A stretch of 34,698 nucleotides of DNA from Rhodobacteraceae bacterium UBA6141 (lineage in GTDB: Bacteria; Pseudomonadota; Alphaproteobacteria; Rhodobacterales; Rhodobacteraceae), in the NCBI GenBank assembly GCA_002423245.1, contig DIVD01000049.1, positions 19,376-54,073 on the forward strand, written 5' to 3'. A model generated the notes under the pieces. The model had not been told where the DNA came from, made no database searches, and saw only the letters and a list, made by a program, of their open reading frames with translations. This document shows, piece after piece, positions 7,946 through 15,168 of the stretch; position 1 is the first letter of the stretch, and the number at the start of each line of letters is the position of its first letter. A program made the translations under genes and the position numbers.

Positions 7946-9190
7946 ATGATGCAGAACGATGACAGTGCAAGGGGCGGCGTCCCGCCCTCCCCCGCGCCGG
8001 GTGCCCTCCTCGTGAACGCGCGTGCCCGGCGCGGCGCCTATCCCGCGGAACTGGCCCCGACCCTGTCGCGCAGCGCGGGGCAGGAGGCGATGCAGACGAT
8101 TTCGGCCTGGCGCGGCTATGGCTCCACGCCCCTCGTGCCGCTGCCCGCGCTGGCATCGCGCGAGGGGGTGGCGCGGATCGACTACAAGCAGGAATCGGGG
8201 CGCTTCGGCCTTGGCAGTTTCAAGGCGCTGGGCGGGGCCTATGCCGTTCTGCGGCTGCTTGCCCGGCTCGCCTCGGCCGAGGCGGGGCGGGCGGTCGGGG
8301 AGGACGAGATCGCCGCCGGCGCCTTTGCCGCGCTGGCCGCCCGCACCACGGTGTGTTGCGCGACGGATGGAAACCATGGCCGTTCGGTTGCCTGGGGCGG
8401 GGCGATGTTCGGGTGCAGGGTCGTGATCTTCGTCCATGCCACCGTCTCGGAAGGCCGGGCAGAGGCGATCCGCCGCTATGGCGCCGAGGTGATCCGCACG
8501 CGAGGGAACTACGACGACAGCGTGCGCGAGGCGGCGCGGATGGCCGCCGAGAACGGCTGGCATGTCGTCTCGGACACCTCCTACCCGGGCTATACCGAGG
8601 TGCCGCGCGACGTGATGCAGGGCTACAGCGTCATGGCCGAAGAGGCGATGGCGCAGCTTGAGGCGCCGCCGACCCATATCTTCGTGCAGGGCGGGGTCGG
8701 CGGTCTTGCGGCGGCGGTCATCGCCACCTTCTGGGAAGCCTGCGGCGCGCAACGCCCGCTGATCACCGTGGTTGAACCGGTTTCGGCCGCCTGCCTGCTG
8801 GAAAGCGCGCGGGCGGGCGTCCCGGCGGTGGTGACCGGCGATCTGGACACCATCATGGCCGGGCTGGCCTGCGGCGAACCTTCGCTGATCGCCTGGCCGG
8901 TGCTGGAGCGCGGCGCGGATGCGTTCGAGATGATCGCCGACGACGCGGCGGCGGAGACGATGCGGTTGCTGGCCTCGGGCGAGGCGGGGGCGCGCCTTGT
9001 CGCCGGCGAAAGCGGGGTCGCGGGACTGGCCGGCTTCCTTGCGCTGGACAGCGCGGGGCGCGCGACGCTCGGCATCGGCGCGGGTTCCCGCATTCTTGTC
9101 TTCGGCTCCGAGGGCGATACCGACCCGGAGGTGTATCGGCAGATCACCGGCGAAAGCGGCGATGCCCTGCGCGCGAAAGGGGCGATCTGA
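7946..9190 (+). CDS. dpaL: Diaminopropionate ammonia-lyase (PLP-dependent)
   Basis: Converts 2,3-diaminopropionate to pyruvate and two ammonia molecules using pyridoxal phosphate. The segment KQESGRFGLGSFKALGGAY is diagnostic of this family and K93 in SFKALGGAY is the expected PLP lysine. Other family segments are TVCCATDGNHGRSVAWGA and the phosphate loop QGGVGGLAAA. The chosen ATG gives 414 residues, close to E. coli YgeX (about 400). The frame extends to a TTG at 7883 whose translation is arginine-rich and unlike the family. Its TGA shares a base with the next ATG (TGATG), so it is coupled to the M20 hydrolase. In E. coli the homologue clusters with an M20 hydrolase, a carbamoyltransferase-like protein and a hydantoinase, which resembles this locus. 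Confidence 0.93.
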   Translation: MMQNDDSARGGVPPSPAPGALLVNARARRGAYPAELAPTLSRSAGQEAMQTISAWRGYGSTPLVPLPALASREGVARIDYKQESGRFGLGSFKALGGAYAVLRLLARLASAEAGRAVGEDEIAAGAFAALAARTTVCCATDGNHGRSVAWGGAMFGCRVVIFVHATVSEGRAEAIRRYGAEVIRTRGNYDDSVREAARMAAENGWHVVSDTSYPGYTEVPRDVMQGYSVMAEEAMAQLEAPPTHIFVQGGVGGLAAAVIATFWEACGAQRPLITVVEPVSAACLLESARAGVPAVVTGDLDTIMAGLACGEPSLIAWPVLERGADAFEMIADDAAAETMRLLASGEAGARLVAGESGVAGLAGFLALDSAGRATLGIGAGSRILVFGSEGDTDPEVYRQITGESGDALRAKGAI

Positions 9191-10419
9191 TGTTCCGGGG
9201 CGAAAGACTGGCGGCGCGGATCGCCTCGCTGGGGCGGATCGGCGCGCGTCCCGGCGGCGGGGTCTGCCGTCTTGCGCTGAGCGACTCCGAGAAACAGGGG
9301 CGGGACTGGCTGGTGGCCGAGATGGAGGCTCTGGGGCTTCGGATCGCGGTCGATCCGATCGGCAACATCTTCGGCACCCGCGCCCCGCGCCCGGGCACCG
9401 ACGCGCAGGCGCCGCATGTGATGATCGGCTCGCATATCGACACGGTCGCGACGGGCGGCCTTTACGACGGTGCCCTTGGCGTTGTGGCAGGGCTCGAGGT
9501 GATCGCCGCGCTGAACGACGGGGGGACGGAAACCGATCTGCCGGTGACGCTCGCCGCATTCTCCAACGAGGAGGGCGCGCGCTTCGCCCCCGACATGCTG
9601 GGCAGCCTGGTCTATGCCGGCGGTCTGCCACTGGCCGAGGCGCTCGACATCGTGTCCATCGACGGCGCCCGGTTCGGGGACGAGCTGGCGCGGATCGGCT
9701 ATGCGGGACATGGCCGCGGGCCGGCGCGGGTCGCCGCCTATCTGGAACTGCATGTCGAGCAGGGCCCGATCCTCGAGGACGAGGGCGTGCAGATCGGCGT
9801 GGTCGAGGGCGTGCAGGGCATCTCCTGGACGGAGGTGGTGCTGAAGGGCCAGTCCTCCCATGCCGGCACCACGCCGCTCCGGCTGCGCGCCGATGCGGGC
9901 TTCGGCGCCGGGATCATCGCCGCCGGGCTGCGCGATCTGATCGGGGCAGTCGGGCCGTCGCAACTGGGGACCGTGGGCGCGATCACGCTTTCGCCGAACC
10001 TCGTCAACGTCGTGGCCGAGGAGGCGAGGCTGACCGTCGACCTGCGCAATCCCGACAACACCGGGCTGAAGGCGGCCGAGGCCGGGCTTGCCGATCTGGT
10101 CGCCCGCGCGGCGGCCCGGGCCAATGTCCGGGCGACGACACGCAGCCTTGCCCGCTTCGAGCCGGTGGATTTCGCCCCCGATCTGGTCGCCATGGTCGAG
10201 GAGCAGGCGGCGGGAATGGGCTTCAGCCATCGCCGCATGTTTTCCGGCGCGGGGCATGACGCGCAGATGATCGCCCGCATCGCCCCGGCCGCGATGGTCT
10301 TCGTGCCCTCGAAAGGGGGCATCAGCCACAATGTGCGCGAGTTCACCACTGCCGAAGACTGCCAGCGCGGCGGCGCGCTGCTTCATGCGCTGGTCCGCCG
10401 CCTGAGCCTGAGAAACTGA
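9190..10419 (+). CDS. M20-type Zn-dependent amidohydrolase (carbamoylase/allantoate amidohydrolase family)
   Basis: A 409-residue cytoplasmic binuclear-metal hydrolase of the N-carbamoyl-L-amino-acid hydrolase, allantoate amidohydrolase and beta-ureidopropionase group. Metal and catalytic positions are visible: H82 and D84 in GSHIDTV, D93 in LYDGALG, E127-E128 in SNEEGARF, H188 in ELHVEQGP and a late histidine in GGISHNVREF. The dimerisation-domain SSHAGTTP (around 222-229) is also present. The family removes a carbamoyl or formamidine-type group as CO2 and NH3. It is coupled by a one-base overlap to diaminopropionate ammonia-lyase and is followed by a second, unrelated carbamoylase. The precise substrate is not readable; a ureido derivative of diaminopropionate is inferred from context. 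Confidence 0.9.
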   Translation: MFRGERLAARIASLGRIGARPGGGVCRLALSDSEKQGRDWLVAEMEALGLRIAVDPIGNIFGTRAPRPGTDAQAPHVMIGSHIDTVATGGLYDGALGVVAGLEVIAALNDGGTETDLPVTLAAFSNEEGARFAPDMLGSLVYAGGLPLAEALDIVSIDGARFGDELARIGYAGHGRGPARVAAYLELHVEQGPILEDEGVQIGVVEGVQGISWTEVVLKGQSSHAGTTPLRLRADAGFGAGIIAAGLRDLIGAVGPSQLGTVGAITLSPNLVNVVAEEARLTVDLRNPDNTGLKAAEAGLADLVARAAARANVRATTRSLARFEPVDFAPDLVAMVEEQAAGMGFSHRRMFSGAGHDAQMIARIAPAAMVFVPSKGGISHNVREFTTAEDCQRGGALLHALVRRLSLRN

Positions 10420-10428
10420 GGGGAACGA

Positions 10429-11352
10429 ATGAGCCGTATTATCACAATCGGGGTGGCCCAGCTTGGCCCGATCTCGCGCGACGAAAGCCGCGGGGCGGCG
10501 GTCGGGCGGATGCTGGCGCTGATGGAGCGGGCCGTGCGCCGTGGCGTCACCATGCTGGTCTACCCCGAACTGGCGCTGACCACGTTCTTTCCGCGCTGGT
10601 TCATGGCGGACCAGTCTGAAATCGACACGTTCTTCGAGACCGAAATGCCCAGTGCCGCCACGCGGCCGCTGTTCGACCGCGCCCGCGAACTCGGCATGGC
10701 CTTCACCTTCGGCTATGCCGAGAAGCTGGTGATCGACGGTCATTCAAGGCGCTTCAACGCCTCGATCCTCGTCTCGCCCGAGGGCGAGATCGTCTCGAGG
10801 TATCGCAAGATCCACCTGCCGGGCCATTTCGAGAACGAGCCATGGCGCGCATTCCAGCATCTCGAGAAGCGCTATTTCGAACCGGGCGAGGAGCCCTTCA
10901 GTGTCTGCGACATGATGGGCGGCAAATGGGCGATGGCGATCTGCAACGACCGCCGCTGGCCCGAGACCTACCGCGAATGTGCCCTGCGCGGCGCCGAGGT
11001 TTTGACGCTGGGATACAACACGCCGCTGCACTATCCGCTGGCGCCCGAACACGATCATCTTCAGGCGTTCCACAACCATCTGTGCATGCAGGCCGGCGCC
11101 TATGCCAACGGGCTGTGGGTCGCGGCCAGCGCCAAGGCCGGGCGCGAGGAGAATTGCGACCTTCTGGGCCAAAGCTGCATCATCGCGCCAACGGGCGAGA
11201 TCGTGGCCATGGCCTCGACCGTGGGCGACGAGCTTGTCTGCGCCGATTGCGATCTCGATCGCACGCGGGAGATACGCGAGAACATCTTCAATTTCGCCAT
11301 GCACCGCCGCCCCGACATGTATCCTCTGCTCTCGGGTGCGACGCGACCCTGA
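10429..11352 (+). CDS. N-carbamoyl-D-amino-acid hydrolase (nitrilase superfamily)
   Basis: Hydrolyses N-carbamoyl-D-amino acids to the D-amino acid, CO2 and ammonia. The 307-residue protein aligns by eye along its length with Agrobacterium D-carbamoylase. The Glu-Lys-Cys catalytic triad falls at the same numbers as in that enzyme: E47 in PELALTTFFPRW, K127 in YRKIHLPGH and C172 in AICNDRRWPE. Other shared segments are FQHLEKRYFEPG, GCSCI-like GQSCIIAPTGEIVA and REIRENIFNF. GAGGGGAACGA immediately precedes the ATG at 10429, nine bases after the M20 gene stop. It is the last recognisable gene of the rightward catabolic operon. Industrial D-carbamoylases act with a hydantoinase, but none is present here. 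Confidence 0.94.
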   Translation: MSRIITIGVAQLGPISRDESRGAAVGRMLALMERAVRRGVTMLVYPELALTTFFPRWFMADQSEIDTFFETEMPSAATRPLFDRARELGMAFTFGYAEKLVIDGHSRRFNASILVSPEGEIVSRYRKIHLPGHFENEPWRAFQHLEKRYFEPGEEPFSVCDMMGGKWAMAICNDRRWPETYRECALRGAEVLTLGYNTPLHYPLAPEHDHLQAFHNHLCMQAGAYANGLWVAASAKAGREENCDLLGQSCIIAPTGEIVAMASTVGDELVCADCDLDRTREIRENIFNFAMHRRPDMYPLLSGATRP

Positions 11353-11372
11353 AGCCATGGCCAGCGCCGGAG

Positions 11373-11404
11373 GGCTCTGCTGCCGCACGGCTCTGCTGCC
11401 GCAC
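11373..11404. repeat. Two tandem copies of a 16-bp unit
   Basis: GGCTCTGCTGCCGCAC occurs twice in a row (11373-11388, 11389-11404) just after the carbamoylase stop. The surrounding gap, 11353-11604, shows no recognisable gene. Confidence 0.85.
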
Positions 11405-11604
11405 GGGGCGGAAGTTCAACCGCGGCGGCCCCTGTCCCTCAATCGCACGTATGCGCGAACTGACGGCGCACGCGAGAGGCGCGGCGCTTCCGCGTTGACC
11501 GGGCCGGCTGCGCGGTGACAGATCCCGACGAAGAAGGCTGGGAGGAGCCCGGAAAGCGTCGGCGCCCGTGAGGTAACGGCCGGGACGGGGAAGGAGGAAC
11601 GACC

Positions 11605-11865
11605 ATGACCGCAATGACCGGAGCGGATCGGCCTGCCGCAGGCGCGGCGCTGGTGATCGCGGCCGCGCTGGCGCCGCCGGCCGTGCTGGCCGGGGTGACG
11701 GCCGATCCCTTTCCGACGGGTCCCTGCATCGTCGAGACCGGCGCCAGACACGGGATGGACCGTTCGACCGAACCGACCGATGGCGCGCTCGAGTTCCGGT
11801 CGCCGTCCTTCGACAGGGAGCCGTCCGCCCTGACCCTGCAGAACCGTTTCCCTCGGAGCAAATGA
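11605..11865 (+). CDS. Small hypothetical protein upstream of the TRAP genes
   Basis: An 86-residue open frame I do not recognise. It starts with a strong ribosome-binding site (AAGGAGG, seven bases before ATG). Residues about 12-30 form an alanine-rich hydrophobic stretch that could be a signal peptide or membrane anchor; the rest is polar with no motif. Its TGA overlaps the start of the TRAP small permease gene (ATGATG), which would couple their translation. It may be a short leader gene, the remnant of a larger exported protein, or chance; the good ribosome-binding site and the overlap are the only positive evidence. Confidence 0.4.
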   Translation: MTAMTGADRPAAGAALVIAAALAPPAVLAGVTADPFPTGPCIVETGARHGMDRSTEPTDGALEFRSPSFDREPSALTLQNRFPRSK

Positions 11866-12443
11866 TGGCTCTACCATCAACACAACTGGTGAGACTTCTG
11901 GACCGATTGGAAAACGTGGCGATTGTGGCTGCCGGCCTGTGCCTTGCAGTGATGATGCTTGTCGTCACGATGGACGTCGTGATGCGATACGGCTTCAACG
12001 CTCCGCTCGGCTGGGTATACGATCTTGTCGGGAAGTATCTTGTGGTGGCAGCATTTTTTCTTGCTGTTTCCGAAACCTTCCGGCGCGGCGGCCATGTCGC
12101 CGTGGACCTGTTCCGAAACATGATGAAACCCCGCGTCCGCCGGGTGATCGATATCGTCGGATATGTCCTTACTGTGCCGGTCCTTCTGGCAATGGTCGTT
12201 ACCGGCATCGAAACGGCGAGGCGCGCCTACGTTCGTGGCGAGGTGATCACCGGAGTGGTTTCCTGGCCAACGTGGCTTTACTATGTCTTCGTTCCCATCG
12301 GCATCGGGCTGCTGCTCTTGCGCGTCATCCTGCACGTCGTCGATCTGATGATGGGCGGGCAGGGATATGTGCCCAGTGTCAGCGGAGAGCAGCCGGAACC
12401 GGAAGCCTCTGCTTCGGCAAATGCCTCGGGAGACGGCGCATGA
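11865..12443 (+). CDS. TRAP transporter small membrane subunit (DctQ-like)
   Basis: Small four-helix membrane protein of a tripartite ATP-independent periplasmic transporter, which uses an ion gradient to import organic acids. The 192-residue product has hydrophobic segments at about residues 20-45, 55-75, 95-115 and 135-155 and the DctQ-type stretch FNAPLGWVYDLVGKYLVVAAFFLAVSE is recognisable in parts. GGAG lies six bases before the ATG at 11865; the ATG at 11862 is an alternative only three bases away. Its TGA overlaps the large subunit ATG by four bases. Third-position A/T is more frequent here than in flanking genes, suggesting separate acquisition. Confidence 0.9.
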   Translation: MALPSTQLVRLLDRLENVAIVAAGLCLAVMMLVVTMDVVMRYGFNAPLGWVYDLVGKYLVVAAFFLAVSETFRRGGHVAVDLFRNMMKPRVRRVIDIVGYVLTVPVLLAMVVTGIETARRAYVRGEVITGVVSWPTWLYYVFVPIGIGLLLLRVILHVVDLMMGGQGYVPSVSGEQPEPEASASANASGDGA

Positions 12444-13729
12444 TTGCGGCTGCAGGCAGCGTCCTCCTCGTAATCCTTCTGGCGATAGGTCTGCCGGTCG
12501 CCTTCGCCATGGCTGTCGCGGGTACCGCAGGCATCTGGTTCGTCAGCGGCTTCGGCAGCCTGATCGGAATAATCAAGACCACAACCGTTTCCTCCGTCGC
12601 TTCCTACGAACTCATCACCATCCCGATGTTCATCCTGATGGCGGAATTCATCATAGTATCGAAAATCGCGGACGAGTTGTTCGATGCCACCGCCGTCTGG
12701 GTCGGGCGCACGCCTGGCGGACTGGGCGTGGCGACGGTTTTGGCAGGTGCCTTCTTCGGGGCCATTTCCGGGTCGAGCACTGCTTCTGCGGCGACCCTCT
12801 CCTCGACCAGCATTCCCGCGATGATGCGCCAGGGCTACACGCTGCGTTTCGCGGGCGGACTCGTCGCAACGACCGGCACGTTGGCGATGCTCATTCCGCC
12901 AAGTGTCGCGCTCGTCCTCTATGGCATCATAGCGGACGTCAGCATCGGCCGCCTGCTGATCGCTGGCATAGTGCCGGGCCTCCTGGTTGCAGTCGCCCTG
13001 ATGTTGGTCGTGTTCATCACGTCGCTTGCGCGTCCATCGCAGGTGCCGGCAGGCCGGGCCTACTCCATCGGATCGAAGCTCCGAGCGCTCAAGGTAACGG
13101 GGCCGATGCTCGCGCTTTTTGCTGCGGTCACCGGCGTGCTCTATCTCGGCATCGCCACGCCGACGGAGGCTGCCGCTCTCGGTGCGTTCGGCGCCTTCTT
13201 GCTGAGTGTCCTCTATCGGCGTCTCACCATGAATGGCTTCCTCAAGGCATTGACCAGCGCGGCGCGCATCAGCTGCATGATCGGTCTGATCATCATAGGC
13301 GCCCACCTGTTCGGCTATTTCTTCACGCTTACCCGGGCGACCCAGTCCATCGCGGACTGGATCATCGGATTGAACGCCTCGCCCTACATGGTGCTGCTGA
13401 TACTGCTGATCATCTATGTCCTCCTCGGCTGCTTTCTCGACCAGGTCGCGATCCTGATCCTGACCGTTCCGGTGGTTCTGCCCATCGTCGTGGGAGTCGG
13501 CTTTGACCCGGTGTGGTTCGGGGTCGTGGTCGTGATAACAGCCGAGATCGGCATGATCACCCCGCCGATGGGCATGAATGTGTTCGTGGTCGCGCGCTAC
13601 ACCGGGCGCTCGGTCCACGAGATCTTCGCCGGCGTAGTCCCGTTCCTGGTCGCGGTGCTCTCCCTGATCGTGATCTTCGCCGTGTGGCCGCAGATCGTCA
13701 TGTGGCTACCGAACCGGATGGCGAATTAG
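12440..13729 (+). CDS. TRAP transporter large membrane subunit (DctM-like)
   Basis: The main permease of the TRAP system, 429 residues, the usual DctM length, with a dozen or so hydrophobic segments. Family segments include ISGSSTASAATLSSTSIPAM, LAMLIPPSVALVLYG, IATPTEAAALGAFGAF and EIGMITPPMGMNVFVV. The start at 12440 is fixed by the ATGA overlap with the small subunit. The binding-protein gene follows about 270 bases downstream, after an odd small open frame. Substrate is a carboxylate by family analogy but is not determinable from sequence. Confidence 0.94.
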   Translation: MIAAAGSVLLVILLAIGLPVAFAMAVAGTAGIWFVSGFGSLIGIIKTTTVSSVASYELITIPMFILMAEFIIVSKIADELFDATAVWVGRTPGGLGVATVLAGAFFGAISGSSTASAATLSSTSIPAMMRQGYTLRFAGGLVATTGTLAMLIPPSVALVLYGIIADVSIGRLLIAGIVPGLLVAVALMLVVFITSLARPSQVPAGRAYSIGSKLRALKVTGPMLALFAAVTGVLYLGIATPTEAAALGAFGAFLLSVLYRRLTMNGFLKALTSAARISCMIGLIIIGAHLFGYFFTLTRATQSIADWIIGLNASPYMVLLILLIIYVLLGCFLDQVAILILTVPVVLPIVVGVGFDPVWFGVVVVITAEIGMITPPMGMNVFVVARYTGRSVHEIFAGVVPFLVAVLSLIVIFAVWPQIVMWLPNRMAN

Positions 13730-13747
13730 CCATGGCCGGAAAAGGGG

Positions 13748-13981
13748 GTGCATTGGCGCAGACGCCGCAGACAACGGCACGGGGTGTATGGCGGCATTTT
13801 CGGGGGCGCCGGCCCGCCAGAGTCAGCGAAGTTCCGCAGAAGGGAGTCGATAGAAAGCAAGCTCAATGAGCTGACCTTCGAAATCATAGGCGAAGAGATG
13901 GCCTCCCAACTGTTTTCCGCTATCGAGCGGTTGGATATGACCACGCGTGTGGCAGACATCATGAGATTTGTTCGGCGTTGA
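13748..13981 (+). CDS. Small hypothetical ORF between the TRAP subunit genes
   Basis: A 77-residue frame with no recognised family. The N-terminal dozen residues are arginine-rich and implausible; GTG at 13784 is another possible start. From about residue 30 the sequence reads as a plausible alpha-helical protein (SKLNELTFEIIGEEM, then FSAIERLDMTTRVADIM), ending FVRR. It lies in the same direction as the TRAP genes, 18 bases before the binding-protein ATG. It may be a small accessory gene or the C-terminal remnant of a larger gene lost between the TRAP subunits. Confidence 0.35.
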   Translation: MHWRRRRRQRHGVYGGIFGGAGPPESAKFRRRESIESKLNELTFEIIGEEMASQLFSAIERLDMTTRVADIMRFVRR

Positions 13982-13999
13982 AAAGAGGAGGATGAAGGA

Positions 14000-15046
14000 A
14001 TGACCGGCACGTTCAAAGGAAAAACTGCGGCACTTGGCCTGATGGTGGCAAGCCTGTCGTGGGCAAGCCCCGGTTCGGCACAGGAAAAATTGACGATACG
14101 CTTGGCGGATACATACTCGAATACCCACTATATCTCAATGGAAGCTGCGCAGCACTGGATGCAGAAGGTGGAGGAAACGCTCGGTGACCGCATCGATTTC
14201 GAGTATTATCCGGCGCAGCAATTGGGCAAGTCGGCAGATATGCTTTCGCTGCTGGAAAGCGGGGTTGCCGATGTGGCGCTGACTTCGCCGGCTTATATCG
14301 GGGACCGCCTGGCGCTTGCGCAGGTGGCGGAACTGCCCGGCATGACAGGAACGCAATGCGATTCCACCGCTGCCTTCTGGGCGCTGGCTGCCGATGGGGA
14401 ACTTCTCGACAGGGAGGTTTTCGAGCCCCTCGGCATCAAGGTTCTTGTTGCAGCATCTGCAGCTCCAAACAAGCTCTATACGACGGCCCGTGCCGTGGAA
14501 ACGCTCGACGATATCCGCGGTATGAAGTTGCGGGCAGCCGGTCGCGCCATCGTCCAGACCATCGAGTTGTTGGGAGCCGTTCCCGTTCAGATGGCAGGTC
14601 CCGAAGTTTATCAGGCGGTGACCCGCGGCACCGTGGAAGGCGCCGTCTGGCCGCCCTTGAGCGTCAAGCCTTACGACCTCCAGAACGTCTTCAAGTATGG
14701 TACCGACGGGGTGACGCTTGGAAGCTTTGTCGTGATCTACACAATTCGTCGCGACTTCTGGGACGGCCTTGATGAAGACGTGAAGACAGTTCTCGAGGAA
14801 GCAGGCAGGGAGACGTCGCGTCATCTGTGCCGTTACGTCGATGAAAACTCCCAGGCTGTGCAGGACGAACTCGCCGAGAAGGGGCAGGTCACATTCGCAA
14901 CTCTTGAGGGTGTGGAGAAGGCACGGTGGGATGAAAAGCTGAACCAAGTGCAGGAAACCTGGGCCGATGAACTGCAATCGCGTGGCCGGCCGGCCGGTGA
15001 CGTTCTGAAGGCGTTCAAGGAGGCGCTGGCAGCTGAGGCCAGGTGA
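14000..15046 (+). CDS. TRAP transporter periplasmic binding protein (DctP-like)
   Basis: Periplasmic receptor of the TRAP system, 348 residues. A signal peptide ends near GSAQEK (cleavage around residue 27). The mature part shows the DctP pattern: TIRLADTYSNTHY near the N-terminus, EYYPAQQLGKSADMLSLLESG, and the DIRGMKLRAAGR region, where family members place the arginine that grips the ligand carboxylate, followed by VYQAVTRGTVEGAVWPP. GAGGAGG and GAAGGA precede the ATG at 14000. The order small permease, large permease, binding protein is unusual in having the receptor last. Codon use is less GC-biased than in the genes on either side. Confidence 0.94.
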   Translation: MTGTFKGKTAALGLMVASLSWASPGSAQEKLTIRLADTYSNTHYISMEAAQHWMQKVEETLGDRIDFEYYPAQQLGKSADMLSLLESGVADVALTSPAYIGDRLALAQVAELPGMTGTQCDSTAAFWALAADGELLDREVFEPLGIKVLVAASAAPNKLYTTARAVETLDDIRGMKLRAAGRAIVQTIELLGAVPVQMAGPEVYQAVTRGTVEGAVWPPLSVKPYDLQNVFKYGTDGVTLGSFVVIYTIRRDFWDGLDEDVKTVLEEAGRETSRHLCRYVDENSQAVQDELAEKGQVTFATLEGVEKARWDEKLNQVQETWADELQSRGRPAGDVLKAFKEALAAEAR

Positions 15047-15168
15047 CCTGAATTGGAGGGGGCACGGTTTCTTGAGGAAGTTCGTCGCGCGGTTCTCAAT
15101 CGAGGGAGAATTTGGGCATGGACGACAGGGAACATCTCGACATCCAGATACACATGAAGGAGGAAACA

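Noticed and set aside
7880..10743. Long minus-strand frames opposite the ammonia-lyase and hydrolase genes (583 and 706 residues)
   Set aside because: Arginine/proline/histidine-rich translations with no motifs; the + strand genes have complete family signatures.
11288..14128. Long antisense open frames opposite the carbamoylase/TRAP genes (e.g. 306, 445 residues)
   Set aside because: They are low-complexity shadows of the GC-rich coding strand, lacking ribosome-binding sites and domain motifs.
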